Shown here in pieces: positions 26,442 through 35,491 of a stretch of 64,000 nt of DNA (its first letter is position 1; the number at the start of each line of letters is the position of its first letter). The translations under genes and the position numbers were made by a program. The notes beneath the pieces are model-generated. The model saw only the letters and a list, made by a program, of their open reading frames with translations, did not search any database and was not told where the DNA came from. The stretch covers positions 62,001 to 126,000 of the forward strand of contig WKFJ01000011.1 of the NCBI GenBank assembly GCA_014872785.1, written 5' to 3'. This stretch comes from Alteromonadaceae bacterium. GTDB taxonomy: Bacteria > Pseudomonadota > Gammaproteobacteria > Enterobacterales > Alteromonadaceae.

Positions 26442-27932
26442 TTAACGCAAATTGATAGTCATATTTGGACCACTTGGAATATCGTCTTCAAACCAACGTG
26501 CAGTAATGGTTTTGGTTTCTGTGTAGAAACGCACAGCCTGTTTACCGTATGCGTGTAAGTCACCGAAGAAAGAGTTTTTCCAGCCAGTGAACGAGAAAAA
26601 TGGCAGAGGAACGGGAATAGGAACATTAATACCTACCTGACCTACTTCAATTTCGTGTTGATATTTACGCGCGGCCGCACCACTTGCAGTAAAGATAGAA
26701 GTACCGTTGCCATAAGGGTTAGCGTTAACCAAAGCAATTGCCTCTTCCAGCGTGTCAACGCGCATACAACACAAAACAGGACCAAAGATCTCGTCACGAT
26801 AAATCGTCATATCAGGGGTAACGTCTGTGAAAAGGGTTGGCCCCATCCAGTTACCAGACTCGTAGCCAGCTACCGAATATTCGCTGCCATCGACTAAACA
26901 AGTAGCGCCTTGCTCTTTACCTTGCTTGATATAATCTTGTACACGTGCTTTTGCCGCAGGACTGATCAGCGGACCGTACGCTGCAGATTCATCATCCCAA
27001 AGTCCTGGTTTAACTTCGTTGAATAATGGCACGAGTTCTTCAATCCACTCTTGTGAAGAACCAACAAATACCGCAACAGAGATAGCCATACAGCGCTGAC
27101 CAGCAGCCCCTACTGACGCACCTACAAGGTTATTAAGTACCTGAGCTTTGTTTGCGTCTGGCATAATGACACTGTGGTTTTTAGCGCCCGCGAAACATTG
27201 CGCGCGCTTCATGTTTTCAGTTGCAGTTTTGTAAATGTATTGACCTACCGGAACCGACCCTACGAAAGAAACCGCCTTCACATCGTTGTGATGTAGCAAG
27301 CTATCTACCGTAGTTTTGTTACCGTGCACGACGTTTAGTACGCCTTTTGGTGCACCCGCTTCTACAAAGAGTTCAGCAAGTAAGTTTGGCGTAAGAGGAT
27401 CTTGCTCTGAAGGTTTCAGTACAAATGTGTTACCGGCGGCGATTGCCATTGGGAACATCCACAATGGGATCATTGCAGGAAAGTTAAAAGGGGTAATACC
27501 GGTACATACGCCCAGTGGCTGAATGTAGCTGTAAGTATCGATACCACGAGCAACATTCTCCACCGATTCGCCCATCATTAAAGCAGGCATATTGATGGCT
27601 TGTTCTACTACTTCAATACCACGCCAAACATCGCCTTTAGCGTCTGCGAACGTTTTACCAGTTTCTGAGCTCAATACCTTCGCAATATCATCGTGGCGTT
27701 CTTTGAGTAACGCTTGATAACGCATCATTAGGCGTGAACGTTCACTTACAGGCGTTTCTTTCCAACTTTCAAACGCGGCTTTAGCCGCAGCAACAGCTTT
27801 TTCTACTTCAATAGCTTGTGCTACAGGTGCTAATGCAATCGTTTCATTATTGGCAGGATTAGTAACTTGTATGGTTTCTTGGCTTGCAGAGGCGACAAAT
27901 TCGCCATCGATTAATAAGGGTACAGTTTGCAT
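26442..27932 (-). CDS. mmsA: methylmalonate-semialdehyde dehydrogenase (CoA-acylating)
   Basis: This 496-residue aldehyde dehydrogenase has the catalytic Cys in [11 protein letters not shown], the cofactor loop [11 protein letters not shown] and [14 protein letters not shown], and the family C-terminus [21 protein letters not shown] followed by [10 protein letters not shown]. As in MmsA enzymes it lacks the general-base Glu of ordinary aldehyde dehydrogenases and uses CoA, producing propionyl-CoA from methylmalonate semialdehyde. It is the first gene of a five-gene valine operon; a LiuR-like palindrome lies about 55 bp upstream of the start. Confidence 0.95.
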   Translation of the reverse strand: MQTVPLLIDGEFVASASQETIQVTNPANNETIALAPVAQAIEVEKAVAAAKAAFESWKETPVSERSRLMMRYQALLKERHDDIAKVLSSETGKTFADAKGDVWRGIEVVEQAINMPALMMGESVENVARGIDTYSYIQPLGVCTGITPFNFPAMIPLWMFPMAIAAGNTFVLKPSEQDPLTPNLLAELFVEAGAPKGVLNVVHGNKTTVDSLLHHNDVKAVSFVGSVPVGQYIYKTATENMKRAQCFAGAKNHSVIMPDANKAQVLNNLVGASVGAAGQRCMAISVAVFVGSSQEWIEELVPLFNEVKPGLWDDESAAYGPLISPAAKARVQDYIKQGKEQGATCLVDGSEYSVAGYESGNWMGPTLFTDVTPDMTIYRDEIFGPVLCCMRVDTLEEAIALVNANPYGNGTSIFTASGAAARKYQHEIEVGQVGINVPIPVPLPFFSFTGWKNSFFGDLHAYGKQAVRFYTETKTITARWFEDDIPSGPNMTINLR

Positions 27933-27987
27933 GGCAATCTTCTTAGCTATGTTAAAATTATGTAAGCTACATTATCAGAGTTTTAAC

Positions 27988-28005
27988 CTTTACGTTAACG
28001 TTAAG
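27988..28005. promoter_or_regulatory. LiuR-like operator upstream of mmsA
   Basis: The 18-base palindrome CTTTACGTTAACGTTAAG has arms CTTTACGT and ACGTTAAG, with one mismatch from perfect symmetry. It matches the perfect palindrome in front of liuR (31426-31443), so the MerR-type LiuR should control the valine operon too. Confidence 0.75.
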
Positions 28006-28116
28006 TGTCATTTTAATAAACGCAAACTGCCAACTTGCGCTTACACTGAAACGAACTCTATAACATTGAATTTGAAGATAGACGGAGCCAAGCGCAAAAG
28101 TACTTTATCCCGAAAT

Positions 28117-29739
28117 TTAAAACCCTTCAGCGCCCACTAGGTGCTCGAGCGCACCGTGATCAACAATACTTTTAGCAAAGCCAGTATCGTTTTCTAGTGC
28201 CATTTGCTGAATATCTTGCTCTAGGCCTTGAGCAGTAAGCGACCAGAAACGCGTTAGATGTAGTTTTTGCATAAGAGTCAACATGCTCTCTTTGTCGCTC
28301 TTTTGAATGTCAGTGTTTAAGGTACCAAAATACAAGTTCTGCAACGCTCGTAATAAGCGCCCTTCTTTTTCGTGCAGTTTGGCAAGCTCCCGGTATTTGT
28401 CAGCGACTAGCTTGGGATACATGGTGCTTGCTAAAACCTGTCGATATAGCAATACAAATGAGATGAGCTCAGGACCAATTTCCAATCTAGCGAGAGTTTT
28501 ATCTAATAACTCATGCAATGCACTGGATTGCCGTTCGTTCATTTGTTTTTGGGCAACGAATAGAAGCATCACGAGTTGCGTCGCGTCCAATTGTTTTCGG
28601 TACCGGTATAGCTTCTCAAACGCTTGCTCGATATTTTTGCCCTTTAATACGGCAAAACACAGAACAAAAAACGGTTTGTAATGACCGTTTGATGACACAC
28701 AGTCCACTTCATTTAACGCGCTCAAGTGTTCTGCAACTGCGTTGAAAAACGCGGTTTTATCCTGCCCGTAAAATTCACCAGCTAGATAAGCACAGAACAT
28801 ACATTTAAGTGTAAATAAGTGGGTCTTGAGACGTGTCGTCTTTTGTTGCGAAAAACGCTCAGCATAATCACTTATAAAATGCGTTGCTTTATCCACACCT
28901 TCTTGAATGGTTATGAGTAATGCGTAACTTTCAAGTTCGTTTAATGTCAGTTTCTTATTGGCTAGCTGCTCTAAGCTACCCACAGCTAGTCCGAGTTTAC
29001 CATTTTGGATTGCCCAAAACGCTCGGTAATACAAGCATGTGCGCGGCAGATTTTGGTCGTGTTCAGCCATCGCGAGCGTCGCAAGGAAAGTAGGCTCATT
29101 CCCGGTTCGAAATGAAATGTAAAGCTGTTCCCTGAGTTTGTCCCTTTTGTCAGAAATTTTTTCACAAATACTCCAAGCCAAATCTGGCCGGCCGCCGCGT
29201 AGTAGAATTTTAATTTTAAGTTGCATTAATTCATCTATCTGGAGGGGCGTCAATTGCGTTTGCTCCAAATGGCTTAATTGGTGTACGAGTATCCGCGGAG
29301 GAGCTTGGTCTAAATAGATAATGGTATTGCGGTACATGCGAATGGAGCGCTGGGCGTCTCTGATAGCCTGTATTAACTCACAAATGGAAAAGTCATATTC
29401 CAACTGTTCTACTCGCAAATGCCTAAATAATGCTTCAGCAGGAGGTGATTTTTCATGCGCTGAAACTATCACGAATTTACACCAGCTAGGGGTCAAATTT
29501 AAGGCGTTATAGCGACGAACGATTTCGTTCGCATCCAAATCGGATTCGGGGTGATCATAGACAAACACCATTGCCGGTTTACCAATGATGTTGCCGTTGA
29601 AAAAATGTAGCTGTTGTTTGAGCAGTGTTACCTTGGTTTGCCTAGAGCGCCCAAGCATAGTGATTAAGCTTGAGGCAGCACCGTTCACCGTTTCTACGAT
29701 TACAATGTCTAGTTCAAAATTGTCGGTTTCAGGTAACAC
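28117..29739 (-). CDS. receiver-like protein with helical (TPR-like) C-terminal region
   Basis: This 540-residue soluble protein starts at a GTG. Residues about 8-135 look like a degenerate receiver domain: a central strand MVFVYD retains an Asp, but the N-terminal acidic pair is absent (IVIVET). The remaining 400 residues are helical with TPR-like spacing (for example LAWSICEKISDKRDKLREQ and ESYALLITIQEGVDKA). A similar response-regulator-plus-TPR layout is seen in Vibrionales and Alteromonadales proteins of unknown function. It could be a scaffold or non-phosphorylated output protein. No specific role is supported. Confidence 0.65.
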   Translation of the reverse strand: MLPETDNFELDIVIVETVNGAASSLITMLGRSRQTKVTLLKQQLHFFNGNIIGKPAMVFVYDHPESDLDANEIVRRYNALNLTPSWCKFVIVSAHEKSPPAEALFRHLRVEQLEYDFSICELIQAIRDAQRSIRMYRNTIIYLDQAPPRILVHQLSHLEQTQLTPLQIDELMQLKIKILLRGGRPDLAWSICEKISDKRDKLREQLYISFRTGNEPTFLATLAMAEHDQNLPRTCLYYRAFWAIQNGKLGLAVGSLEQLANKKLTLNELESYALLITIQEGVDKATHFISDYAERFSQQKTTRLKTHLFTLKCMFCAYLAGEFYGQDKTAFFNAVAEHLSALNEVDCVSSNGHYKPFFVLCFAVLKGKNIEQAFEKLYRYRKQLDATQLVMLLFVAQKQMNERQSSALHELLDKTLARLEIGPELISFVLLYRQVLASTMYPKLVADKYRELAKLHEKEGRLLRALQNLYFGTLNTDIQKSDKESMLTLMQKLHLTRFWSLTAQGLEQDIQQMALENDTGFAKSIVDHGALEHLVGAEGF

Positions 29740-29913
29740 AGGTTACATCTCACAAGACTGCTAACATGCTCTTTTTATGATCTCAAAAAGCTGCCAACAC
29801 TACATGGGCATATTATCTACCGTTGAGTAAGAAATATCTTAATATTGGGTGAGATATTTAACCTCTAAGTATAAAAAGTGCATTCATCTGCATACGCCTA
29901 CTTTTATACAGCC

Positions 29914-29943
29914 ACAAAAAAGCCCCGCTATCTGCGAGGCTTT
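29914..29943 (-). terminator. terminator of the thiolase gene
   Basis: The stem AAAGCCCCGC/GCGAGGCTTT (one internal mismatch region, 5-base loop) is followed by TTTTTTG on the minus strand, about 20 bp past the thiolase stop. Confidence 0.8.
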
Positions 29944-29964
29944 GCCATTGTTTTTGGGGAACGC

Positions 29965-31146
29965 TTACAGCATTTCCACGGCAATTGCAGTTGCTTCACC
30001 GCCACCTATACATAAGGAGGCAACCCCTTTTGACTTACCTTCTCGTTTCAATGCGTGTAAGAGAGTGACCAAGATCCTGGCACCTGATGCACCAATTGGA
30101 TGACCCAAAGCGCATGCGCCGCCATTTACATTTACTTTAGCAGCATCTAATTCCAGATGACGTTCAGCAAGCATGGTTACCATGGCAAAGGCTTCGTTGA
30201 TTTCAAAAAGGTCAACATCGTTTAACGACCAACCCGTTTTGTTCATCAGTTTTTGCATTGCCCCTACTGGTGCGACAGTGAAGTTCTCAGGTTCTATTGA
30301 GTTTGTTGCGTGCGCAACAATACGTGCCATCGGCACTAAACCCAACGCTTTTGCCTTAGATTCGGACATCACCAACAGCGCCGCAGCACCGTCGGATATT
30401 GAGCTTGAATTAGCAGCGGTTACTGTTCCGTCTTTTTTAAATGCCGGGCGTAGATTAGGAATTTTTTCAGGCATTGCTTTACCTGGAGATTCATCTTCGC
30501 CTACTACAATGTCGCCCTTGCGACCTTTAATCGTGACCTCTGATGTCTCAGCTGTGAAATGAGATTGAGCAATCGCGTTTTTGGCTTTTTCCAATGACGC
30601 GAGAGCAAACTTATCCATATCTTCGCGAGTAATATTTTCAGCGTCGGCTGTGGCTTGTGCAAAACAGCCCATTGCTTGGCCATCATAAGCATTTTCAAGC
30701 CCATCTAACATCATGTGGTCTTGCACCGCACCGTGCCCCATACGGTAGCCGCCACGTGCTTTAGGCAATAAGTACGGTGCATTACTCATACTTTCCATAC
30801 CGCCGGCGATGACTGCTTCTGCACTACCCGCTTTAATTAGGTCATGTGCCATCATCACGGCCTTCATACCAGAACCACAGACTTTGTTAATGGTCGTTAC
30901 ACCAGCAGACAAAGGCAACCCAGCACCAAGTGACGCCTGACGCGCTGGAGACTGGCCAAGCCCTGCAGGTAATACACAGCCCATGATGACTTCATCGATA
31001 TGCTCAGCATCAATTTCGGCAGTCGCCACCGCACTGGCAATAGCATTAGCACCGAGATCTGTGGCCGAAACAGCTGAAAGACTGCCCATAAAAGCTCCCA
31101 TCGGGGTGCGTTTCGCAGAAACAATAACAATATTTTCTGAACTCAA
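29965..31146 (-). CDS. acetyl-CoA C-acyltransferase (thiolase)
   Basis: This 393-residue thiolase has the acyl-accepting Cys in TINKVCGSGMKAVMM, FEINEAFAMVTM, GGACALGHPIGASGARI with the catalytic His, and the C-terminal Cys in SLCIGGGEATAIAVEML. The start is TTG at 31146: AGGAG lies 6 bases upstream and the protein then begins MSSENIVIVSAKRTPMGAF, the family start. The GTG 27 bases further upstream has no such site. It is divergent from liuR and probably part of the LiuR regulon, ending branched-chain or acetoacetyl-CoA breakdown. Confidence 0.93.
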   Translation of the reverse strand: MSSENIVIVSAKRTPMGAFMGSLSAVSATDLGANAIASAVATAEIDAEHIDEVIMGCVLPAGLGQSPARQASLGAGLPLSAGVTTINKVCGSGMKAVMMAHDLIKAGSAEAVIAGGMESMSNAPYLLPKARGGYRMGHGAVQDHMMLDGLENAYDGQAMGCFAQATADAENITREDMDKFALASLEKAKNAIAQSHFTAETSEVTIKGRKGDIVVGEDESPGKAMPEKIPNLRPAFKKDGTVTAANSSSISDGAAALLVMSESKAKALGLVPMARIVAHATNSIEPENFTVAPVGAMQKLMNKTGWSLNDVDLFEINEAFAMVTMLAERHLELDAAKVNVNGGACALGHPIGASGARILVTLLHALKREGKSKGVASLCIGGGEATAIAVEML

Positions 31147-31408
31147 AATAAATCTCCTGAATATCGAATTCACCTTAAAACAAGGTTAATTCATTACTTC
31201 TAGCAATATCGTCTAGGCAGCTAAAACAAGACACTAGCCGCCAAGCGTTACTCAATGTTGTTTTTCACTATAAAGCAAAATGCTGGCGAAACTGTATGGT
31301 CAAAAAGATCCATATGTGTTCGCAGCGTACAGCTTTTTGAACAACTCATGTTTTAACCCTGACGGATTAAGCCAGTTCAATGTTGACGAGTTGTTAACGT
31401 TACTTTAC

Positions 31409-31424
31409 CTTTACGTTAACCCAC
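31409..31424. promoter_or_regulatory. LiuR-like half-site
   Basis: CTTTACGTTAAC matches the left arm of the operator but lacks the right arm. It is centred about 18 bp upstream of the full site. Confidence 0.4.
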
Positions 31425-31425
31425 A

Positions 31426-31443
31426 CTTTACGTAAACGTAAAG
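31426..31443. promoter_or_regulatory. LiuR-like operator in front of liuR
   Basis: CTTTACGTAAACGTAAAG has perfect 8-base arms (CTTTACGT and ACGTAAAG) around an AA centre. It lies 27 bp upstream of the liuR ATG, consistent with autoregulation by a MerR dimer and control of the downstream liu genes. Confidence 0.8.
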
Positions 31444-31470
31444 CTAATTTTAAGAATAAAGGTCATCTCT

Positions 31471-31866
31471 ATGAGTGAAACCACCTATAGCATTGGGGAA
31501 TTGTCGAAGGAATTTGATGTCACTCCTCGTTCTATTCGTTTCTACGAAGAACAAGGGCTGTTGGCGCCAGAGCGCGCTGGTCAAAGCAGAATTTACAGGA
31601 AAAAAGACAGAGTCAGACTAAAGCTAATTCTACGCGGTAAACGCTTGGGATTTTCGCTGGCCGAAACCAAAACCCTTTTCGAGCTCTACGACAGTAACCA
31701 AAACTCGGTTGCACAATTAGAAGAGATGTTGCGCATGACCAATGAAAAGAAACAGGTCTTGCACCAGCAAATGGACGATATCCAGATGCTGATGAATGAA
31801 TTAAACGACGTTGAGCACAGATGTCAGGACGAACTGGCACAACTAACAGAGGCACGAGCTAAATGA
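31471..31866 (+). CDS. liuR: MerR family regulator of branched-chain amino acid degradation
   Basis: This 131-residue MerR protein has the winged helix [25 protein letters not shown] at the N-terminus, the wing [24 protein letters not shown], and a long coiled coil from about residue 70. Its C-terminus is short with no metal-binding Cys cluster. First position in the liu operon and the overlap with liuA (ATGA) identify it as LiuR, known from comparative genomics of Gammaproteobacteria to control leucine and related catabolic genes. Matching palindromes occur upstream of this gene and of mmsA. Confidence 0.92.
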   Translation: MSETTYSIGELSKEFDVTPRSIRFYEEQGLLAPERAGQSRIYRKKDRVRLKLILRGKRLGFSLAETKTLFELYDSNQNSVAQLEEMLRMTNEKKQVLHQQMDDIQMLMNELNDVEHRCQDELAQLTEARAK

Positions 31867-33032
31867 ATACAAGTTACCCTACATTGAATTTTGGACTTGG
31901 CGAAGAAGTCGATATGTTGCGAGAGCATATCTATGCATTCTCACAAGGTGAAATTGCGCCACTGGCAGAAAAAGCAGATCAAGATAATCAGTTCCCTAAT
32001 GAATTGTGGCCAAAATTCGGCGAAATGGGCCTGTTAGGCATTACCGTTGGTGAGGAATACGGCGGCGTAAACATGGGCTATCTAGCACACGTTATCGCGA
32101 TGGAAGAAATCAGTCGCGCTTCTGCCGGCATTGGCCTTAGCTACGGTGCTCATTCAAACCTATGTGTTAATCAAATTGCTAAAAACGGTACTGAAGCTCA
32201 AAAGCAAAAATACCTGCCAAAACTTATATCTGGTGAACACATTGGTGCACTAGCAATGAGTGAACCAAACGCCGGTTCTGATGTTGTCAGCATGAAATTG
32301 CGTGCAGACAAGAAAGGCGACCGTTACATCCTTAATGGCAACAAAATGTGGATCACCAACGGTCCGGACGCCAGTACTTTTGTCATCTACGCGAAAACCG
32401 ATGTAAATGGTGGCTCAAGAGGCATTACCGCTTTCTTAGTTGAGAAGAGCTTTAAGGGTTTCAGCCAGGCGCAAAAACTCGACAAATTAGGCATGCGTTC
32501 TTCAAACACCTGTGAGTTGGTATTTGAAGACGTAGAAGTACCAGAAGAAAATATCTTAGGTGAAATTGGCGGCGGCGTTAAAGTATTAATGAGCGGCTTA
32601 GATTATGAGCGTTTGGTGCTGTCGGGCGGTCCTCTTGGCATCATGCAAGCGTGTATGGATGTAGTAGTACCATATATTCACGACCGTCAACAGTTCGGTC
32701 AGTCGATTGGACAGTTCCAATTGGTACAAGGAAAAGTTGCCGACATGTACACTCAGATGAATGCTGCTAGAGCCTATGTTTACACTGTTGCGAAATCGTG
32801 TGACCGTGGTGAAACCACTCGTAAAGACGCCGCAGGCGCAATTCTTTATTCAGCCGAATTGGCCACCAAAATGGCACTCGATGCAATTCAGCTTTTAGGT
32901 GGTAATGGTTACATCAATGAATACTCAACAGGTCGCCTATTACGCGACGCAAAACTCTATGAGATTGGTGCGGGTACCTCTGAAATCCGTCGCATGCTCA
33001 TAGGCCGTGAGTTATTCAAAGAATCTTGCTAA
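31863..33032 (+). CDS. liuA: isovaleryl-CoA dehydrogenase
   Basis: This 389-residue acyl-CoA dehydrogenase has [16 protein letters not shown] and, diagnostically, the catalytic Glu in [16 protein letters not shown], the position used by isovaleryl-CoA dehydrogenases, together with [19 protein letters not shown] at the C-terminus where ordinary enzymes carry the base. It oxidises isovaleryl-CoA to 3-methylcrotonyl-CoA in leucine breakdown, passing electrons to ETF. It overlaps the liuR stop by 4 bp. Confidence 0.95.
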   Translation: MNTSYPTLNFGLGEEVDMLREHIYAFSQGEIAPLAEKADQDNQFPNELWPKFGEMGLLGITVGEEYGGVNMGYLAHVIAMEEISRASAGIGLSYGAHSNLCVNQIAKNGTEAQKQKYLPKLISGEHIGALAMSEPNAGSDVVSMKLRADKKGDRYILNGNKMWITNGPDASTFVIYAKTDVNGGSRGITAFLVEKSFKGFSQAQKLDKLGMRSSNTCELVFEDVEVPEENILGEIGGGVKVLMSGLDYERLVLSGGPLGIMQACMDVVVPYIHDRQQFGQSIGQFQLVQGKVADMYTQMNAARAYVYTVAKSCDRGETTRKDAAGAILYSAELATKMALDAIQLLGGNGYINEYSTGRLLRDAKLYEIGAGTSEIRRMLIGRELFKESC

Positions 33033-33041
33033 GCATTTTTG

Positions 33042-33067
33042 AGCCACCCCACTAGGGTGGCTTTTTT
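33042..33067 (+). terminator. intrinsic terminator between liuA and liuB
   Basis: The stem AGCCACCC/GGGTGGCT has a 5-base loop and is followed by TTTTT. It sits in the middle of the liu operon, ending just before the ribosome-binding site (CTGGAG) of liuB, so it may lower expression of the downstream genes. Confidence 0.8.
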
Positions 33068-33079
33068 CTGGAGTTCAAA

Positions 33080-34687
33080 GTGTCCAAAATACAGTCAAAA
33101 ATAAACACTAAATCTCAAGCATTTGAAGAAAATGCCCAGCACATGCAGCAGCAAGTTAATGACTTGCGTGACAAAGTTGCTCAAATAAAACTAGGTGGCG
33201 GCGAGAAGTCTAACAAGCGTCACACAGACCGCGGCAAATTGCTCCCCCGCGAGCGTATAAACGCCCTGCTAGACCCAGGCTCACCATTTCTCGAGCTGTC
33301 ACAGTTGGCCGCTTGGAATGTCTATGATGACTATGTACCTGCCGCTGGTATCATCAGTGGTATCGGCCGAGTATCCGGTCAGGAGTGCATGATAGTAGCC
33401 AACGATGCCACTGTTAAAGGTGGAACCTACTACCCACTTACCGTTAAAAAACATCTTCGCGCACAAACTATTGCTGAGCAGAATAATTTGCCATGCATTT
33501 ACTTAGTTGACTCTGGTGGCGCCAACTTGCCTCGTCAAGACGATGTGTTTCCAGATCGCGAACACTTCGGTCGCATCTTTTTTAACCAAGCCAATCTCTC
33601 TGCCAAAAACATTCCGCAGATCGCGGTTGTGATGGGCTCTTGTACTGCCGGTGGTGCTTATGTACCCGCCATGGCAGATGAATCTATTATAGTGAAGAAT
33701 CAAGGTACTATCTTCTTAGGCGGGCCACCTTTGGTGAAAGCCGCCACCGGCGAGGTGGTAACAGCGGAAGAGCTCGGCGGTGGAGATGTGCACTGTCGCA
33801 CCTCGGGGGTAGTAGATCACTTGGCTAATAATGATCATCACGCATTACAAATTGCCAGAGACGCCATTGCCCGATTAAATCGCACAAAAACATTGAATAT
33901 CGATGTAGCCAACACCGTCGAACCCGCCTATGACGGTAAAGAGATTTACGGAATTATTCCAAAAGATGCGCGCCAACCTTACGATGTTCGCGAAATTATC
34001 GCTCGCGTGGTGGACGGCTCTGAATTCGACGAATTCAAGGCACTTTATGGTTCAACCCTGATATGTGGTTTTGCCCGTATCCACGGCTACCCAGTTGGTA
34101 TCGTAGCCAATAACGGTATTTTGTTTTCTGAATCGGCATTGAAAGGTGCTCATTTCATCGAACTTTGCGCGCAGCGTAAAATCCCGCTCGTATTTCTGCA
34201 AAACATCACCGGCTTTATGGTGGGGAAACAGTACGAAGCTGGCGGTATCGCGAAAAATGGTGCCAAGATGGTGACTGCCGTGGCTTGTGCCAATGTACCG
34301 AAATTCACCGTACTTATAGGTGGCAGCTTCGGCGCTGGGAACTACGGCATGTGTGGTCGCGCATATGACCCTCGCTTTATGTTTATGTGGCCCAATTCAC
34401 GCATTTCGGTAATGGGTGGCGAACAAGCTGCTGGCGTATTAGCACAGGTTAAGCGCGAGCAAAAAGAGCGCGTGGGTGAAACGTGGTCAAGCGAAGAAGA
34501 AAATTCGTTTAAACAACCAATAATTGATACCTACGAAACCCAGGGACACCCTTATTATGCGTCAGCCCGTTTGTGGGACGACGGAGTAATTGATCCAGCA
34601 GACACCCGCATGGTGTTGGGATTAAGCTTATCCGCAGCCTTAAATAAACCCGTAGAAGAGACGCAGTTCGGCGTCTTTAGAATGTAA
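33080..34687 (+). CDS. liuB: methylcrotonyl-CoA carboxylase, carboxyltransferase subunit
   Basis: This 535-residue carboxyltransferase has the [22 protein letters not shown] entry, [32 protein letters not shown] and the C-terminal half with [18 protein letters not shown] and [16 protein letters not shown]. These are signatures of the beta subunit that carboxylates 3-methylcrotonyl-CoA using carboxybiotin carried by LiuD. The start is GTG with GGAG 7 bases upstream, directly after the hairpin that follows liuA. Confidence 0.95.
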   Translation: MSKIQSKINTKSQAFEENAQHMQQQVNDLRDKVAQIKLGGGEKSNKRHTDRGKLLPRERINALLDPGSPFLELSQLAAWNVYDDYVPAAGIISGIGRVSGQECMIVANDATVKGGTYYPLTVKKHLRAQTIAEQNNLPCIYLVDSGGANLPRQDDVFPDREHFGRIFFNQANLSAKNIPQIAVVMGSCTAGGAYVPAMADESIIVKNQGTIFLGGPPLVKAATGEVVTAEELGGGDVHCRTSGVVDHLANNDHHALQIARDAIARLNRTKTLNIDVANTVEPAYDGKEIYGIIPKDARQPYDVREIIARVVDGSEFDEFKALYGSTLICGFARIHGYPVGIVANNGILFSESALKGAHFIELCAQRKIPLVFLQNITGFMVGKQYEAGGIAKNGAKMVTAVACANVPKFTVLIGGSFGAGNYGMCGRAYDPRFMFMWPNSRISVMGGEQAAGVLAQVKREQKERVGETWSSEEENSFKQPIIDTYETQGHPYYASARLWDDGVIDPADTRMVLGLSLSAALNKPVEETQFGVFRM

Positions 34688-34697
34688 GGTGAATACT

Positions 34698-35486
34698 ATG
34701 TCTGATTCTGTACTCTACTCAGTTGATGACCGCGGCGTAGCCACGGTTACCCTTAATCGTCCTGAAAAACACAATGCATTCGACGATGCGCTTATAAAAG
34801 AGCTCACCAACATATTTAAACAGGTGGGCGAAGATAAAAATGTTCGGGCCATGATTCTTGCCGCTAACGGTAAGAGTTTCTGTGCTGGCGCAGATGCTAA
34901 CTGGATGCGCCGCATGTCGGAATATAGCTTCGATCAAAACGTTGCCGACGCCAATGCTCTTGCCAACATGTTGTGGGAATTAAATTATTTACCAAAGCCG
35001 ACAATTGCAAGAGTTCAAGGGGCAGCATTCGGGGGGGCGATTGGACTAATTGCCTGTTGTGATATGGCGGTTGGCAGCAAATTAAGTAAGTTTTGTTTAA
35101 GTGAAGTAAAACTTGGTTTGATCCCAGCAACCATTAGCCCTTATGTGATTGCAGCCATGGGTGCACGTGTCGCGAGACGCTATTTTACTACGGCAGAAGT
35201 CTTTTCTGCTAGGCGCGCTAGACGCCTTGGTCTATTAAGCGAAACCGTTACCGAAGAAGAACTTGACGACACTATTAATGATTTAATCGAGCATATTCTT
35301 AAAAATGGTCCTCATGCAACGGCTGCGGCAAAACAGCTGATTTTTGATGTATGCGATCAGCCAGCAGAAGAAGAACTATTAGAAAAGACTAGCTTGCGCA
35401 TTGCGACAATTCGCGTCTCTGAAGAAGGTCAAGAAGGCCTACGTGCGTTTCTCGAAAAGCGCTCACCAAGTTGGCGTAAGGAATAA
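34698..35486 (+). CDS. liuC: methylglutaconyl-CoA hydratase
   Basis: This 262-residue crotonase-family enzyme has VTLNRPEKHNAFDDALI, the oxyanion segment GKSFCAGADANWMRRM and RVQGAAFGGAIGLIACCD. It hydrates 3-methylglutaconyl-CoA to HMG-CoA. The ATG at 34698 was chosen because AAGGTG lies 6 bases upstream; an in-frame GTG at 34689 is part of that ribosome-binding site. It lies 10 bp after liuB and 5 bp before liuD. Confidence 0.93.
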   Translation: MSDSVLYSVDDRGVATVTLNRPEKHNAFDDALIKELTNIFKQVGEDKNVRAMILAANGKSFCAGADANWMRRMSEYSFDQNVADANALANMLWELNYLPKPTIARVQGAAFGGAIGLIACCDMAVGSKLSKFCLSEVKLGLIPATISPYVIAAMGARVARRYFTTAEVFSARRARRLGLLSETVTEEELDDTINDLIEHILKNGPHATAAAKQLIFDVCDQPAEEELLEKTSLRIATIRVSEEGQEGLRAFLEKRSPSWRKE

Positions 35487-35491
35487 GGTTA

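Larger units (their letters stand above)
31147..31470. other. divergent regulatory region between thiolase and liuR
   Basis: This 324 bp without a gene lies between two outward-facing coding regions. It contains one perfect LiuR-like palindrome and one half-site, both on the liuR side. Nothing else recognisable was seen. Confidence 0.7.
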
